DNA from: Agrypnia vestita
Taxonomy: Eukaryota > Arthropoda > Insecta > Trichoptera > Phryganeidae
DNA length: 64,000 bases
Reading direction: 5' to 3'
Assembly (NCBI GenBank): GCA_016648135.1
Contig: JADDOH010002008.1
Coordinates: forward strand, 47,038 to 111,037
Shown: piece after piece, positions 24,205 through 35,645 of the stretch
How the letters are laid out: every line of letters begins with the position of its first letter
Numbering within the stretch: position 1 is the stretch's first letter
Made by a program: the position numbers and the translations under genes
The notes under the pieces: generated by a model
Told to the model about the DNA's origin: nothing
Databases searched by the model: none
What the model saw: the letters and a program-made list of their open reading frames with translations, nothing else

Positions 24205-24349
24205 CAGTTGCCGGCAAACTTCTTGGACATTTTTCGGCGTGGTGGGGGTATGCGCAGAAGACAAATTTTGGGTCTCGTTGGTGGAATGGTACATGCGCAA
24301 ACTCTCCCCCACTTCGCCGAAAAATGTTCAACATGTTTGCCGGCATCTG
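24205..24349. mobile_element. Small palindromic element with TA target duplication
   Basis: Ends CAGTTGCCGGCAAAC and GTTTGCCGGCATCTG are inverted repeats flanked by TA (24,203-24,204 and 24,350-24,351). Inner arms continue the pairing (ACATTTTTCGGCG with CGCCGAAAAATGT, GGGGG with CCCCC, TGCGCA). The length is 145 bp. A TA duplication suggests a Tc1/mariner-type non-autonomous element. Confidence 0.8.
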
Positions 24350-24562
24350 TATTATACCCGATAATAATAATTTCGAATGTCCATCTGTAACTGCAATTAG
24401 AATCGGTAACTAAAAGTACAACCGTACCTAACTAGAATAAAACCGTAGCCGAACTTATTCCGTTTTCAAATTTCTCCGAAATAAATCGAAATAAGCTACG
24501 AGTAGATTTGTATCTCGTAATATTCCTACCGAATTATCACCAAACTAGATGTAATCCGTTAA

Positions 24563-25222
24563 AAAAGTAACCCATTAAAACCAAGTTTTTACTGTGCTCC
24601 CTTTCTTTGTAAAATATAACAATAATTAAAGACGAATTAAAACATATAACATAACACTAAACTTACAGAAATTTAATATATTTCTAAAATGTCAGATGTT
24701 TTGAGATGTCAAGATTTTGATAAATTCAATTATCATCAATATCGTACCTTATGAATTTCCAGCGTCAAATGATTTAGTCAGAATCAGATTTGAGTAATGT
24801 AGAATTCTTCAAAACTAAGCAGAAACTAAGAGAAATAAATTATTATTTGATTTTTTCCCAAAAAACCCAATTTTGCTGACATCTGTGAACCAATTGTTGT
24901 GTAAATTTTCGAAATTCGTAGTGATGTACCTATTGTATCGACGGAGTAATTCAAATTTAGAAAATATTCTAGTTGCTAATCAAACTTTTCTAATGATTCC
25001 AATTTGAAAAAAACAATAAAATTTCTAAAAATCCGAAATTATACTATAATTATTAATTTTTTTTAACGAAAATTTCATAGATCTTCTTGATCGTTGCCAC
25101 GAGTCTGTTTGCCATGTTTCAGCTCGATTGGATCACGGGAAAAGGGTCAAAAATCGATCCAAAGTTTTTGTTGACGGCAAGCAAGCAGACGCCACGAGTT
25201 AATTAATATAAAGGGAGTAAAA
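24563..25222 (+). repeat. Dispersed repeat, family with AAAGGGAGT(AA) ends
   Basis: Shares start and end blocks with 35,245-35,645 and, in reverse, with 63,600-63,925: AAAACCAAGTTTTTA at the beginning, and GAAAATTTCATAGA, GATTGGATCACGGGAAAAGGG, GATCCAAAGTTTT and AAAGGGAGTAA near the end. Non-coding; class not determined. Confidence 0.6.
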
Positions 25223-26494
25223 ATAAAAACGTATACCTAATTCTCTTCTATAAACTTATTTTTATAAACGAATATATTTTTTATAAAATAAATTAGAAAT
25301 TTTCTTACGTTTTAATTAATTCGCTTCAGTTTTTCACAAAATTTCAATTAAAATTTAACGCGAAATCGTAATATATTTACATTAGCGTGTAAACATCAAT
25401 CGTTACACAGAGAAAAAAACAACGTAAATAAATTCACAAAAATTCTAAACCCGTTTATATCTCGTTATTTGTTTTTTATAGCTTAATATACGCGCCATCT
25501 GGTAACGTTAGTTACGGACATTGTTACGTAGAGAATAATGTATTTTTTGCTTTTTATAATTCATTATTTTATACTTCAGTGATAAATATTGTTATATATA
25601 TAGAAAATTATGTATTTTGATTCTTCAGATCTTAATAATCATATATCTTATTTTATGTATGATAAACATGTGATTTCTAGGGGCATGCAGTGAGGACAAG
25701 AAGCGTGACTGTTTCTTAAGCATAGTATATTTTGAAAAGAATTCGAAATAAGAGATATATCTTATATATTCTTATAATATTCCTATCAACATAATTTACA
25801 AATTATTGAGATTTTAATATTTCATAATACGAGTATTCTGCCAGATAAATATTTAATTTCCATTTTTTTCCTTCCAAATATATGTTTAAATAAAAATTAT
25901 ACTTCTTATTATCACTGCACGCCCCTGGTAATTTAGTATTTTTTTCCAAAATATATACATTTACGTAAAACTCACTCTTCGATGTACTTAATTAACTGCA
26001 CGCGCCTGGACTATTGTTTAATCGTTTGATTATCTGGTTGTTTAAATAGCAAAATTCAGTAAATTTATAGACAGGCATCCCTCCTCACAGGTATACAATT
26101 TTTCTATATATATTTACTCACATTCTCAGGAATCTTCATGATTATTGAGACTTTTAATAAAGTCATTAGGTACCTACCTACCTATTCGATATTATACGTA
26201 TATTTAACCATGTCAGGTTTCCAACCGACGTCTTATATTTTTTTGCCTTCGTCATATCTCTTTCATCATCTCTTCACTCATAATTGGTTTCGCGTGTCCA
26301 AATCGCATACCTAATTTATGAGTCAACAGTCATTTCGGAATGAGTTGAGTTTGACTTCTGATTTTTAAGGATTATTTGGACGTAGTTATGCAGAAAGCAT
26401 CCAACACACAAAATTCTAAAAAATAGTTATGTATGGTTTTGGACAGCTCAATAGATATCTCTATGTGATGAAAACGTCCAAGCTCTAAAGGTAC
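25223..26494. other. Intron 1 filler with one CAGGGGCGTGCAG-type element
   Basis: Mostly AT-rich DNA without gene signals. 25,679-25,927 is a copy of the small element family at 10,693: it starts TAGGGGCATGCAGTGAGGAC and ends ATCACTGCACGCCCCTG. A further half-end (CTGCACGCGCCTG) lies near 25,997. No RNA gene was seen. Confidence 0.5.
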
Positions 26495-27190
26495 TGATAC
26501 GTATGCTCATTAGCGGCACGTGAGCTTGCGCAGTATTGAGCTTCTTGAGCTATTGCTACTTAGTAGGATGTGTGTGCGCACATTGCTATTAACGAGCATG
26601 CTCATTACTAGCACGCTCAAAAATCAACCGTCGGTTGATTTATGAGCATGCTCATTCGATTTTCGGGTGGAAGGGTATCTTTTGAGCATATGTGAACAGG
26701 CTTGCTTAAGAGCATGCTAATGTCATTCGTTGCTAGTACCTAGGTACCTATCGATTATAGATGCGATCTTCTCAGTCCGCGACAGATGAAACAAATACAC
26801 GTTGGGAGGTGACAAAACATTACTTTTCGTGACTTATTACAGGAATCACGAATGTCTGTGAAATACTCGGTCACCGCTATATAAAAATAATATAGTGAGA
26901 AATAATGCTTATGAAAATTTATTAAAAGACATGAATGATTCAAATCTTACAATAAAAATTTTAAAAACTAAAATCAAAAATTTGCGGATGGAAACTCGGG
27001 ATTTATTGGTTCAATTGAATTTCATATTTCAGTTTGCAATGTTTCCATATTGAACAAGAGCGTCTATATTCTATGACAAGAGCACGCCAGTAATAAGCAT
27101 GAATGTTTGATTGCTAGCTTTGAGCATGCTCATTCATGAACATGCTTAAAAAGCATGCTAATAACGAGCAAGTGTGTAGAGTTGTTGCTT
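26488..27190. repeat. Fold-back element with clustered GAGCATGCTC palindromes
   Basis: Variants of the palindrome GAGCATGCTC(ATTA) recur many times at both ends (26,495-26,725 and 27,070-27,170), in both orientations, around a central AT-rich part. The outer parts are roughly inverted with respect to each other. Most likely a foldback transposon with repeated subterminal sites. Confidence 0.6.
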
Positions 27191-27354
27191 CTTGTTCTCA
27201 TTGCACGTTCCTGATAGAGAAGGAATATAGATATGAATTCGTGATAAAAGTACCTACCTACCTGAAGTATGTATATGCATTAATTTAAGAAATGCAAATA
27301 AAATTGAATATAAAACATTGAATCAATAGTTTATATTTTAAGTTTTTTTTTGGG

Positions 27355-27775
27355 TCGCAATCCTAGGATTGGTCTGCAACAAGCACTCGCCCTCTCCACT
27401 CCTCTCTGTCACCTGCCAGCCTCTTCATCTCTTGGCAGGTGCTACAGCGCTATCTCCGATAATCTGGTCTACGTAGCTTAATCTCGGACGGCCTCTACGA
27501 TTGTTGCCTTCAACATTTCCCTCGACGATGGTTAAAAGCAGGCCCGGTTGCCTTATATAATGGCCTATCCAAATTGCTCGCTGTTGGGCGATTCTGTTAG
27601 GGAGCCGCCTCTTTTCGCCCACCTCGTCGTTTCGGATATGTTCAGACCAATGGATCCTCGCCATGCGCCTGTAGCACCACATCTCAAAGGCCGCTAGTCT
27701 CCCGGACGTACTCTGGCCGATGGTCCATGTTTCGCTGCCATACGTCAGCACACTCCAGACAAGAGTTTTAATCAA
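27355..27775 (-). mobile_element. LINE 3' end with open RT tail
   Basis: A minus-strand open frame from about 27,775 to 27,425 encodes the C-terminal part of a non-LTR reverse transcriptase: KTLVWSVLTYGSETWT, FEMWCYRRMARIHWSEHIRN, AIWIGHYIRQPG and GRPRLSYVDQIIG. The homology continues a little past the stop to about 27,355. Upstream (27,775-27,900) the sequence no longer matches, which marks a 5' truncation typical of LINE insertion. The best-preserved LINE fragment in the window. Confidence 0.85.
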
Positions 27776-28529
27776 GTTATATTTTAAGTAAGAAGTAGTG
27801 AATGCTCTGAAATTTTGTTTTGTTTTCGAATTAACAACACTTTTTCCAGCGATAGTCAATATGACATTTGTGCTCTGTTTGGTTTGCCATTTCACCATGA
27901 ATACACTTACGCTAGAACAACGCTTGCAAATTGTGCAAATGTATCTATTTCGAAAATCGTGGTATCGTAATCATATTTAAACATAAATGGTATAAAATTA
28001 TTTTTCCCGTAAAACTGTTGGCACGGTTGTCACCGTAATTTTTGTGTTTTATTTAATTTTTAAGTTCTATTCTACTCTAAACAAACTCCCCATAATCCAT
28101 TTAAAAAAAAAATCTTTATGGACTTGATTTAAGGCAGGATTCTACTTTGTACGCTCGAAAAAAGTGTATTTTTATGATTTTTTTATGAGATTATGAATAA
28201 AAATATTGATGTAGCGTTTGTTAGGTTTAATAAATCCACTCTTGAAATATACCTACTGATTTTTTAAAAATATATTTTATGCACTTTTAACGTACAAAAA
28301 CATAATTTTAATACAACGCCTCGATTAGTAGATTGGTCTGCGATGGTGTTGTAATTTCAAAAATCTTTTATTTAGGCAAAAATAATGTGAATTTATTAAT
28401 ATTATTTGTTGATTGAAACAAGTTAAAGGAAAAATGTCAACTGTTAAAATTCAATAAGAATAGAAAAAATTAAATGAGAAGAAATTATAGCATAAATGGC
28501 GGTGATAGTAGCAAAAACTTCGGGGAAGT

Positions 28530-28899
28530 GTTCTTCACTCAATTTTGAATAGAAAATACTATATCACTTATGGTGAAATATCGATAGTTACGGAGATGAG
28601 CGACATCAATGATTGAATTTTTTAAATATATTTCTGACTTATTTTCTGTAAAATGTTGACTATCACTACAGTAACTTATATGGAATATTAAAAATTCATT
28701 CCCTTTAATACAGGTCAAATAAAATGACAAAAACATGGCAAAAATTATATTTTTCAAATTTCCGTGAGGTTTTAATTAGAAAATAAATATTGAATAATAA
28801 TAACAATGCAAACTTTGATGTGGTTTTTATCTCCGTAACTGTCGACATTTCACCCAAAGTGTAAATAATGTTTTCTATTCAAAATTGAATGAAGAAGAT
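28530..28899. repeat. Palindromic MITE (about 370 bp)
   Basis: Arms pair over the full length: TTCACTCAATTTTGAATAGA, GGTGAAAT and AGTTACGGAGAT at the left are mirrored at the right (ATCTCCGTAACT, ATTTCACCC, TCTATTCAAAATTGAATGAA). Internal motifs (ATTTCTGACTTATTTTCTG, GACTATCACTACAGTAACT) are shared with the MITEs at 56,591 and 61,902. Confidence 0.8.
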
Positions 28900-29696
28900 T
28901 CTCCCAAATTTTTGCTACTCGGACACGCAAGGATATGTGATTTATTTTTATACTTATAGTCACGATTTGTTTTTAATACCGGTTTCGATTTTAATACCAA
29001 TGTCACTATATCTTCGTTAGGATGGATATAAACTAACATATCCATAATATTAATTAAATATATTTTTGTTAATTAATTACGTTTCATATTTATTTAATTT
29101 GTATTTTATTTTTATTTTGTTAAAATGCACGACCATAATGCCTTTAAAATTACATATTACATAATATACCTAAGAAAAAATTAAATAGTGCAAACGTATA
29201 CATTACTTAATACCTAAGTAGGTACACATAAAGTTTAGGAAAAATTAAGTCTGTATCTAGTTTAGGCTAAATCGGCCAGTGGATCCCAATAATCACAAAA
29301 TTGCAGAACATTGAGAAATTAGATGTAAAAAACCTAGACATAGGAAAAATAAAAATTTAAGCACAAATAACCCTATGAACAATTGAAAATCAAGTTTGAT
29401 GTAAATTGTAGGAATTTTTTTTTCAATCATGAACATTTTTAAATTGTAGTAAATTAAATAAATTTTAAAAATTTATGTAAAACATCTGAAACTATATCTG
29501 ACAGATAAGCATTTCATAGTGTGAAGTCGAAATCGTTCGATGCCAAATTAACCAAAAAAATTCATACAAATTAGTTTTTTTTTAAAATTTATAATCGTGT
29601 CTAATCATAAAGTGGTTATTTCGATTCTTCCTAAAAATACTTTCATTTTAATTTAGTGAGATTGATTTTTAAGAATGCAATTCAAGGAGCGTTAAC
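28900..29696. other. AT-rich part of scro intron 1
   Basis: No gene seen. 28,979-29,024 contains, on the minus strand, an ACGAAGATATAGTG...CGAAACCGG motif shared with 35,811-35,841 (see findings). The rest is AT-rich without recognisable structure. Confidence 0.35.
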
Positions 29697-30090
29697 TAAC
29701 TAACCATCACGCTGTTTCCCGCAAGGGTGGGCAGAGGGGATAGAACGCCATATTTTTCTATCTTGGCACACCATTTTTGCTTCAGCTAAATTTATTCATC
29801 TTCTCATGGTTGTTGAGGCTTTTAACAGGGCCGTCCTCCAATACTTGTGGTATTCGATCGTGCCAGGTCTTTCGCGGACGTTCTCTATTCATGTTGCCTT
29901 CACTCGCTTCATGTGTTTTCTTAGCCATCCTTTCCTCGCTCATATATTCCACATGACCAATACTCGGCCCTCTCTTCTTTATTCTGTCTACCATACTACA
30001 GCCAGCATTACATTCACTTCTAATTTGTTCATTCCTCACTACATCGACCAAAGATTTTCCATACAACCGCCTTAGTAACCGCATTTTCTT
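29697..30090 (-). mobile_element. LINE 3' end (family A)
   Basis: The minus strand encodes an open C-terminal RT tail: MRLLRRLYGKSLVDVVRNEQ, then RMAKKTHEASEGNMNRERPR and TWHDRIPQVL. This is the usual order at the C-terminus of endonuclease/RT LINEs. The plus-strand boundary CTAACTAACCATCACGCTG marks the 3' end and is shared by all family A copies. 5'-truncated. Confidence 0.8.
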
Positions 30091-30574
30091 GAGTTTTACA
30101 ATATATGTAATTTAATATGTACAACTTATGTGGACAATTCTTGACCAAACAAATTTCACCGAGTTGTCAGGTACCACGCGAAAATCTGAGGGACGCTTAC
30201 CGTTATTTTGTTAAGAGATTCCAAAGAATAGAATTCAGCGTTCGTTAGATATATTATTTAAACAGCTGTCCGAGTGAAAATTTCATTATATTTTATGGTT
30301 ATATTATTCATGACCTCTGCGTATTTTGTGGTACTTACCTAAGTTGTTCGTTCTAAAAGTAGATATATGTTTGACCATCGAATAGAGGAATTTATAATTT
30401 TGTATTCAGTAATAATTACCGAGTTCATGACTTTAAAACAGAAATTGAGACTTTCCAAAAGGTGATTTGTAATTTTATTCAAGTTTTCTTTTTGTGCAGT
30501 GGTCAAGTTAATGCTGTTATTTTTTTACTTTTCTTAAGAATTAAAAAAAATATTATAATTTTGTATATAAATAG

Positions 30575-31080
30575 CCAACTAACTAGCCGACACGCCGTTT
30601 CTATTTCCGATAGAACGCCACACTCTTCTGTCCTCGCACATCACTTTTGCTTCTTCCACTTTCATACATCTTCTCATGCACGCTCTTTAGTTGTTGAAGC
30701 TTCTAACAGAGCCATCCTCCAGTATTTGATTTATCTGGTCATGCCAGGTCTTCCGTGGACGCCCCCTGTTTTTGCCGCCTTTAAAACTCGCCTCATAAAT
30801 TTTCTTTTTCTTTCTCTCCTCACTCATCCGTTTCACATGGCCAAACCATCTTAGCGATCTTTTATTTATTCCATCTATTACGCTACAGCCAGCATTACAT
30901 TCACTTTTAATTCGTTCATTCTCAAGCCTATCATAGGTACAAAGATTTCACACATACATCTAAGCGACCGCATTTCTACAGCATTCAACCTACATTAATT
31001 TTTTTTGTCAATTCCAGGCTTCACTTCCATACATCATAGTTCACACTAAAGTTCCAGCTAGTCTTGCTTCCTTTGATAGA
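30575..31080 (-). mobile_element. LINE 3' end (family A), longer copy
   Basis: Same 3' boundary (CTAACTAGCCGACACGCCG) and same RT tail as the copy at 29,697. It reaches further upstream, to the motif encoded by TGATGTATGGAAGTGAAGCC on the minus strand (M-M-Y-G-S-E-A). Frames are broken. The two copies stand in tandem orientation 0.5 kb apart. Confidence 0.75.
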
Positions 31081-31299
31081 TTTTTATTGTAAATTTAATC
31101 ATTTTTCTGAATGTCATTATTTGTAAACTTTCTAACATCAATTCGAATTATGAAAACATAAAACATTAAACCCAATTATCTCAGAGTGCATATAGGTATT
31201 GGAAAGATGATTACAGTGTTACAATCGGGGTAAATTTGAATGATTAAAGAATCCCATTTTTTTATTTAATACATAAATACATTTTTTTTACAATAAAGA

Positions 31300-31480
31300 T
31301 ACCGTGTTTTCTCGAATATAAGACAGGTCTTATATTAATTTCATAGCCAAAAAACGAACTAGGTCTTATTTTCGATGTAGGTTTTATTTTTGTAAGGAAA
31401 ATCAAAAGTACAAAACAAGTTACACCCAGCTCTCGTTTTATACGGTTGATAAGTTCCAGCAAAATCCAAGTAAAATAAAA
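31300..31480. repeat. Possible mariner-like terminus (TTTTCTCGAATATAAGAC)
   Basis: Plus-strand CGTGTTTTCTCGAATATAAG followed by repeated AGGTCTTAT segments resembles termini of small non-autonomous elements whose ends read TTTTCTCGAATAAG. Only one end was recognised. It directly abuts the zinc-finger relic. Confidence 0.35.
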
Positions 31481-31665
31481 CCTCGTATTGTGAACATAAA
31501 TAAGGTTTATTCTCAGTATATGTAAGCGCATGACTTTTTAAGCTTGACTTTTGATTAGGTACAAGAATAATTGCATTGTGTGCATGAAAAAGGTTTTTCG
31601 CCAGTGTGCGTAAGGACATGTATTTTTAAATTTGATTTCTCAGTTTTTACAATGGTATTTTTCTT
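31480..31665 (-). pseudogene. Decayed C2H2 zinc-finger fragment
   Basis: Minus-strand translation in two frames shows a finger tail and linker (SNLKIHVLTHTGEKPFSC), a C-x2-C pair, and, after a frameshift, KSSLKSHALTYTENKPYLC with a second degenerate linker (TENKP for TGEKP). An upstream YHCKN is interrupted by a stop. These are about two and a half C2H2 fingers broken by a stop and a frameshift. It could be a processed pseudogene piece or a fragment carried by a transposon. No parent gene is visible here. Confidence 0.7.
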
Positions 31666-32035
31666 CTACACGAGTAATATAACTCGTGAGTGGGAGAGAA
31701 GTATCATTATATTTTAAATACGAGTATATTGAATAGCAAGTAGTATATACTATGTACCTATATAAAAGAAGAAAAAAACTAATATGCGATAATCATAATG
31801 CAATTATGTGAGACAACAATAAAATAAACTAATAATAAGCAAAACATTTAAAAATGAATATAGTAAAGAGAAAAAGAATGGAAAATTTTATGGAAAGATT
31901 AAAACAGTCAGCAGTATAAATAACATTAATTTTAAAACTATCTATTGTTAAAGAAATATTCTAAAGAATTATATAATAAAATGTAGTTATACACAATTAA
32001 GTAATAAGTAAGTAGATTACGTATATAATAAAATA
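31666..32035. other. AT-rich part of scro intron 1, nothing recognised
   Basis: Very AT-rich without open frames of note, RNA genes or recognisable repeats. Confidence 0.4.
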
Positions 32036-32475
32036 AAAACTTAATTGAATCTGAGGGTATATTTTAATATTTTTCTCAAAGGTCTCGTAATTTTTTCAAT
32101 CCTCATTTTAACAGGTAATTCGTTAAACCATTTCACACCTCTAAATGTATAATGACGCTGAGCAGTTGTGGTGTGCATTTTACCAAATGTTATATTTCTT
32201 CTACTTGATACTATTTGGGTCAGTTCGTTTTTACTGTGAAATTTTTTATAAAGTTGAAGAATGCAATATAGTTTGTATTTTGTAATGTGGGGACTTGAAA
32301 TTTATTAAAAAGGTCCACAGTCGGATAATCATTAGGTTTTTTAAGAATCATCTTTATCAATCAATTTCTGGGCAACTTCTAAAGATTTCAATACAGTTTT
32401 GAATGCACTACCCCATGAGATAATACCATATTGTAAAGTTGACTGGACTAAAGCATAATATAGTTTTTTTTTAAC
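32036..32475 (-). mobile_element. Jockey/CR1-type LINE remnant
   Basis: The minus strand encodes LYYALVQSTLQYGIISWGSA, followed by FKTVLKSLEVAQKLI and KKPNDYPTVDLF. This is the late RT-thumb region of jockey/CR1-like LINEs. Stops and a frameshift break it, and only about 140 residues remain. A separate family from A and B. Confidence 0.75.
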
Positions 32476-32549
32476 TTTATACTTTACTTTTTTTCTTCTT
32501 TTTTATATAAACTTTATATATAAATTAAATTATAATAATTTCGTTGTTT

Positions 32550-32650
32550 GTCCATCTGTTCGTCCGTCTTTTTTTTTTGCTTTTATTATTACTTTTTCTT
32601 TTGTCATTTTTGACGGGTTACAGCTACTTTAGCAATATTTAAAATATCGG
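32550..32650 (+). repeat. Dispersed repeat with CATTTTTGACGGGTTA
   Basis: TTTGTCCATCTGTTCGTCCG, then CATTTTTGACGGGTTA, also appear at 54,470-54,720 (with longer CCGTCTGTC runs). The start recurs near 43,470. A non-coding dispersed element of unknown class. Confidence 0.5.
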
Positions 32651-33064
32651 TTGAGTGAGGATCACCATGTATATTAAATTTGCATCACTTTATGTACTTT
32701 GGATTGCTTTTTTATCTTTGTGTCGTAGTCACATTTTTCCATTTAGTATCTTACATATATATATGTAAATATGGCAGCAGTGCGGTGCACCTTCTTGAGA
32801 ATTAATTAAGTTGTGTAAAGATAGAGTTCGACCAGGTATTTCCCTTCTCTTTTTTTTGAGATGTCGTAATCTGTAATGTGATGTCATTTTTTATTTACTT
32901 TGCCGTGACGATTAATGATTACTATTCCGTTACCCAATAAAGAGTTTTTAGGATGCGATCAGATTACTCCAAAAATAATGGATCATTTCAATTTTCTAAT
33001 CCATTAAGCCTAATTTTTGAATAAACAAACTTTTTCAAAAAGAGCAATATGATTTTTTGGTGAC

Positions 33065-34060
33065 ATTCATAATCATCATCTTTATCCCGTTGTCCTAGTG
33101 GGGTCGGGAGCCCGAAGACTCGACAAGGTGCTTCCATATTCCCCAGTGTTGCGCTGCTTCTGCATGAGTCAACCAGTATAGACCCATTCTGTTTTCATAC
33201 TCAAATTTCGACTGTTGCGAACTCCTGAATAGTATTAATTTTAAAGTACCTAACCGTAGGACCCGCCAAAACATGCTGTTTTATTGTGACAATTTGGACA
33301 CAAACTATCGTTCAAATTCTAGCATACCTCGGATGCACAAACTGGGCAATGAACTACCTACATATGTCGACATTTTAAATCTATCTCTCTCAAAATTTAA
33401 AAAATCATTATATGATCATTTCTTTTCAAAATATTAAATTTTTATATAATGTCTTAAATTTTTTATATATACCTGGCTATTCAAATTTAATATTGCTATA
33501 TTATCGGTGAGTAAATATTTCTGAGATCACTACTTTACACTTTTTTGCATATATACTTTTTTTACATATATGTCTAACCTCATTATGTTTAAACTATGTA
33601 TATATACTTTTTTACATTTATACCCTTTATTTTTCTTTTACATTTAATCGTTTGTTGTATTTTAATTATGTATAAACCTGTTGTAAAAGGCTATTAAGCC
33701 GTGTAATTAATAATAAATAAATAAAATAAACATTTTTCTGTTGCCTCTCCCAGCTTTGATCTGGAGCCACCCACCGGTCGTCTTCCTTCCGGGGTTGCCA
33801 AGAGGATTCTTTGTGGTATTCGTTCCTCTGGCATTCTTGGCACATGTCCAAGCCACTCATTTGTGATTTTTCTATGTATAGGAGTGTGCGCCATGTCAGC
33901 ACTTCTCACTCTGTTCATCAGTGTGACTCCCGCTACCCCCCTAAGAAAACTCATCTCAGCAGCCTGGATCCTTGCTCTCACTCTCTCCGCCAGGATCCAA
34001 ATTTGATGGCCATATATTAGGGTGGGCCTGTAACAGATTTGAAAACAGTCAGTTTTGTCT
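33065..34060 (-). mobile_element. RTE-type LINE (family B) interrupted by a LINE
   Basis: 33,065-33,205 and 33,732-34,060 are consecutive parts of one element. The uninterrupted order is seen in the copy at 46,070. The minus strand encodes RARIQAAEMSFLRGVAGVTL, DMAHTPIHRKITNEWLGHV and ERIPQRILLATPEGRRPVG, the C-terminal RT tail. The middle 33,205-33,731 belongs to a second element in the opposite orientation. Confidence 0.75.
33205..33731 (+). mobile_element. LINE 3' end nested in the family B element
   Basis: The plus strand encodes PRMHKLGNELPTYVDILNLS, then KFKKSLYDHFLF, the extreme C-terminus of a jockey/CR1-type RT. A 3' UTR follows and ends TTAATAATAAATAAATAAAA. The AATA-rich tail at the right boundary shows insertion in the plus orientation. 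Confidence 0.75.
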
Positions 34061-35240
34061 TGACACTAAGCTCGGATTTTCTTATCACCGCACTATATAG
34101 AGAACGTAGAACGCCGGCCGCAGCTCCGATTCTTATATCTATTTTACTTTCCTGCCTTCCGTCTCTAGAAAATTTCACAGTGGTGATATTATTAACATAA
34201 TTAGTAAGAATATACTTTGTTTTCACCACTAATTTGTATTAAATAGTTATCTTTTAAATTTGTTTTCATATTATTACGTATTTATTTATTCATTTTTCTC
34301 ATACCTATTTATTTATATTTTCTTATTGTCTATACATAGATTTTTGATTTTTAATTTTTGATATAGGTACATTGTATCCCGATGAACATTGATCTCGAAA
34401 CATGTTGGTATTTTCTACAAACTAGTGATGAAAACACAACAAACATATTTTTATTTTATTTTTTAACATACAGACCGTCAACAGGTCATTGATGACCCTA
34501 ATAGATGGTCATTTAGTGACATGAGAGTACAAGTTTTAGTATTTTGTGAACATTTGAATATGATAATATATAATACGCTTAGTACACTTTTTATGTTAAT
34601 TAATAATTAATAATGAAAAATAATAAATGACAAAATATATAAATATAAAAATATCGTAGATCAATAAATTTTTTAAATAGGTAAATAAATCAATAAGTTT
34701 TTACACAGTACACAATTAATGATAAAAATAAATTAATTAATAATAAAAGGTGTCATAAAGATAAATAAATTTTAAACAGTATTGAATATAATATAAATAC
34801 TAGATTAACAGGTTCCAAGGTCAACATCGTGTGTCTATGACGAAGCATGTATTACACGCTTGAGGGACCGTCAACCAAGTTTATCAATATTTCGCTTTTG
34901 AACCGAGCCTGTGTCATAAAGAAAATGTCAAGTTTGCAGTCTTTTTAGAAATCGCAGATAATTATTAGAGATAAATTAAAGCTTATAATTCTACGCATTT
35001 TGACAACGAATTTAGAGCCTTATATCTACTATAAAATATATAGCAGAACCCTTTGATTCTCTTCATTTTTACGTCTCGGTTCCTAAGTTTTTTGAACAAA
35101 TACGCACTGTTCATTCAGAAGTGGTTCTATCACACTCGATTACATTGCTTTCAGTTTCAGATCAATTATTACCTATGCTCAAGTTTAAATTCATAATTTT
35201 TTCCGATGTTTTCAATTCCAATTCCGAAGGATTTAGTAAA
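34061..35240. other. AT-rich part of scro intron 1
   Basis: No gene. 34,455-34,570 (CAACAGGTCATTGATGACC and following) has a diverged counterpart at 62,800-62,880, so it is a dispersed repeat. 34,378-34,410 reads CGATGAACATTG...CTCGAAACATG, resembling the core of Penelope-type element ends (see findings). Confidence 0.35.
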
Positions 35241-35244
35241 GAAA

Positions 35245-35645
35245 GAAAGTAACCCATAAAAACCAAGTTTTTATTATACTCCCTTTTTCTGCTGGTTTGG
35301 CGCTTAACCTACGCGTTGGGCTTCGGTCGGGCCACGCTACGAAAGGGAGTGATAAAAAATTTCCAAAAATCCAAAATTATATTATAATCAGGTTTCGCGT
35401 CTACCAGACGCGTTGAAATATTTTCATACAACTTAATAATTTGTATGAAAAAACCATTCAAAATTTGAAAAATCCAAAAATTAATTAATTTTTTTTTACG
35501 AAAATTTCATAGACCTTCTTGATCGTCGCCAATTGGATCACGGGAAAAGGGTTAAAAATCGATCCAAAGTTTTTTCGTCGGATAAGCAGACAAGACGACA
35601 AGTAGACAAGCAGACGCTACGAGTTAAAAGAAAGGGAGTAATTAA
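35245..35645 (+). repeat. Second copy of the AAAGGGAGT-ended repeat
   Basis: Same order of blocks as 24,563-25,222: AAAACCAAGTTTTTATTATA at the start; GAAAATTTCATAGA, GATCACGGGAAAAGGG, GATCCAAAGTTTTTTC and AAAGGGAGTAA at the end. The central part (CGCTTAACCTACGCGTTGGG) differs from the first copy. Confidence 0.6.
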
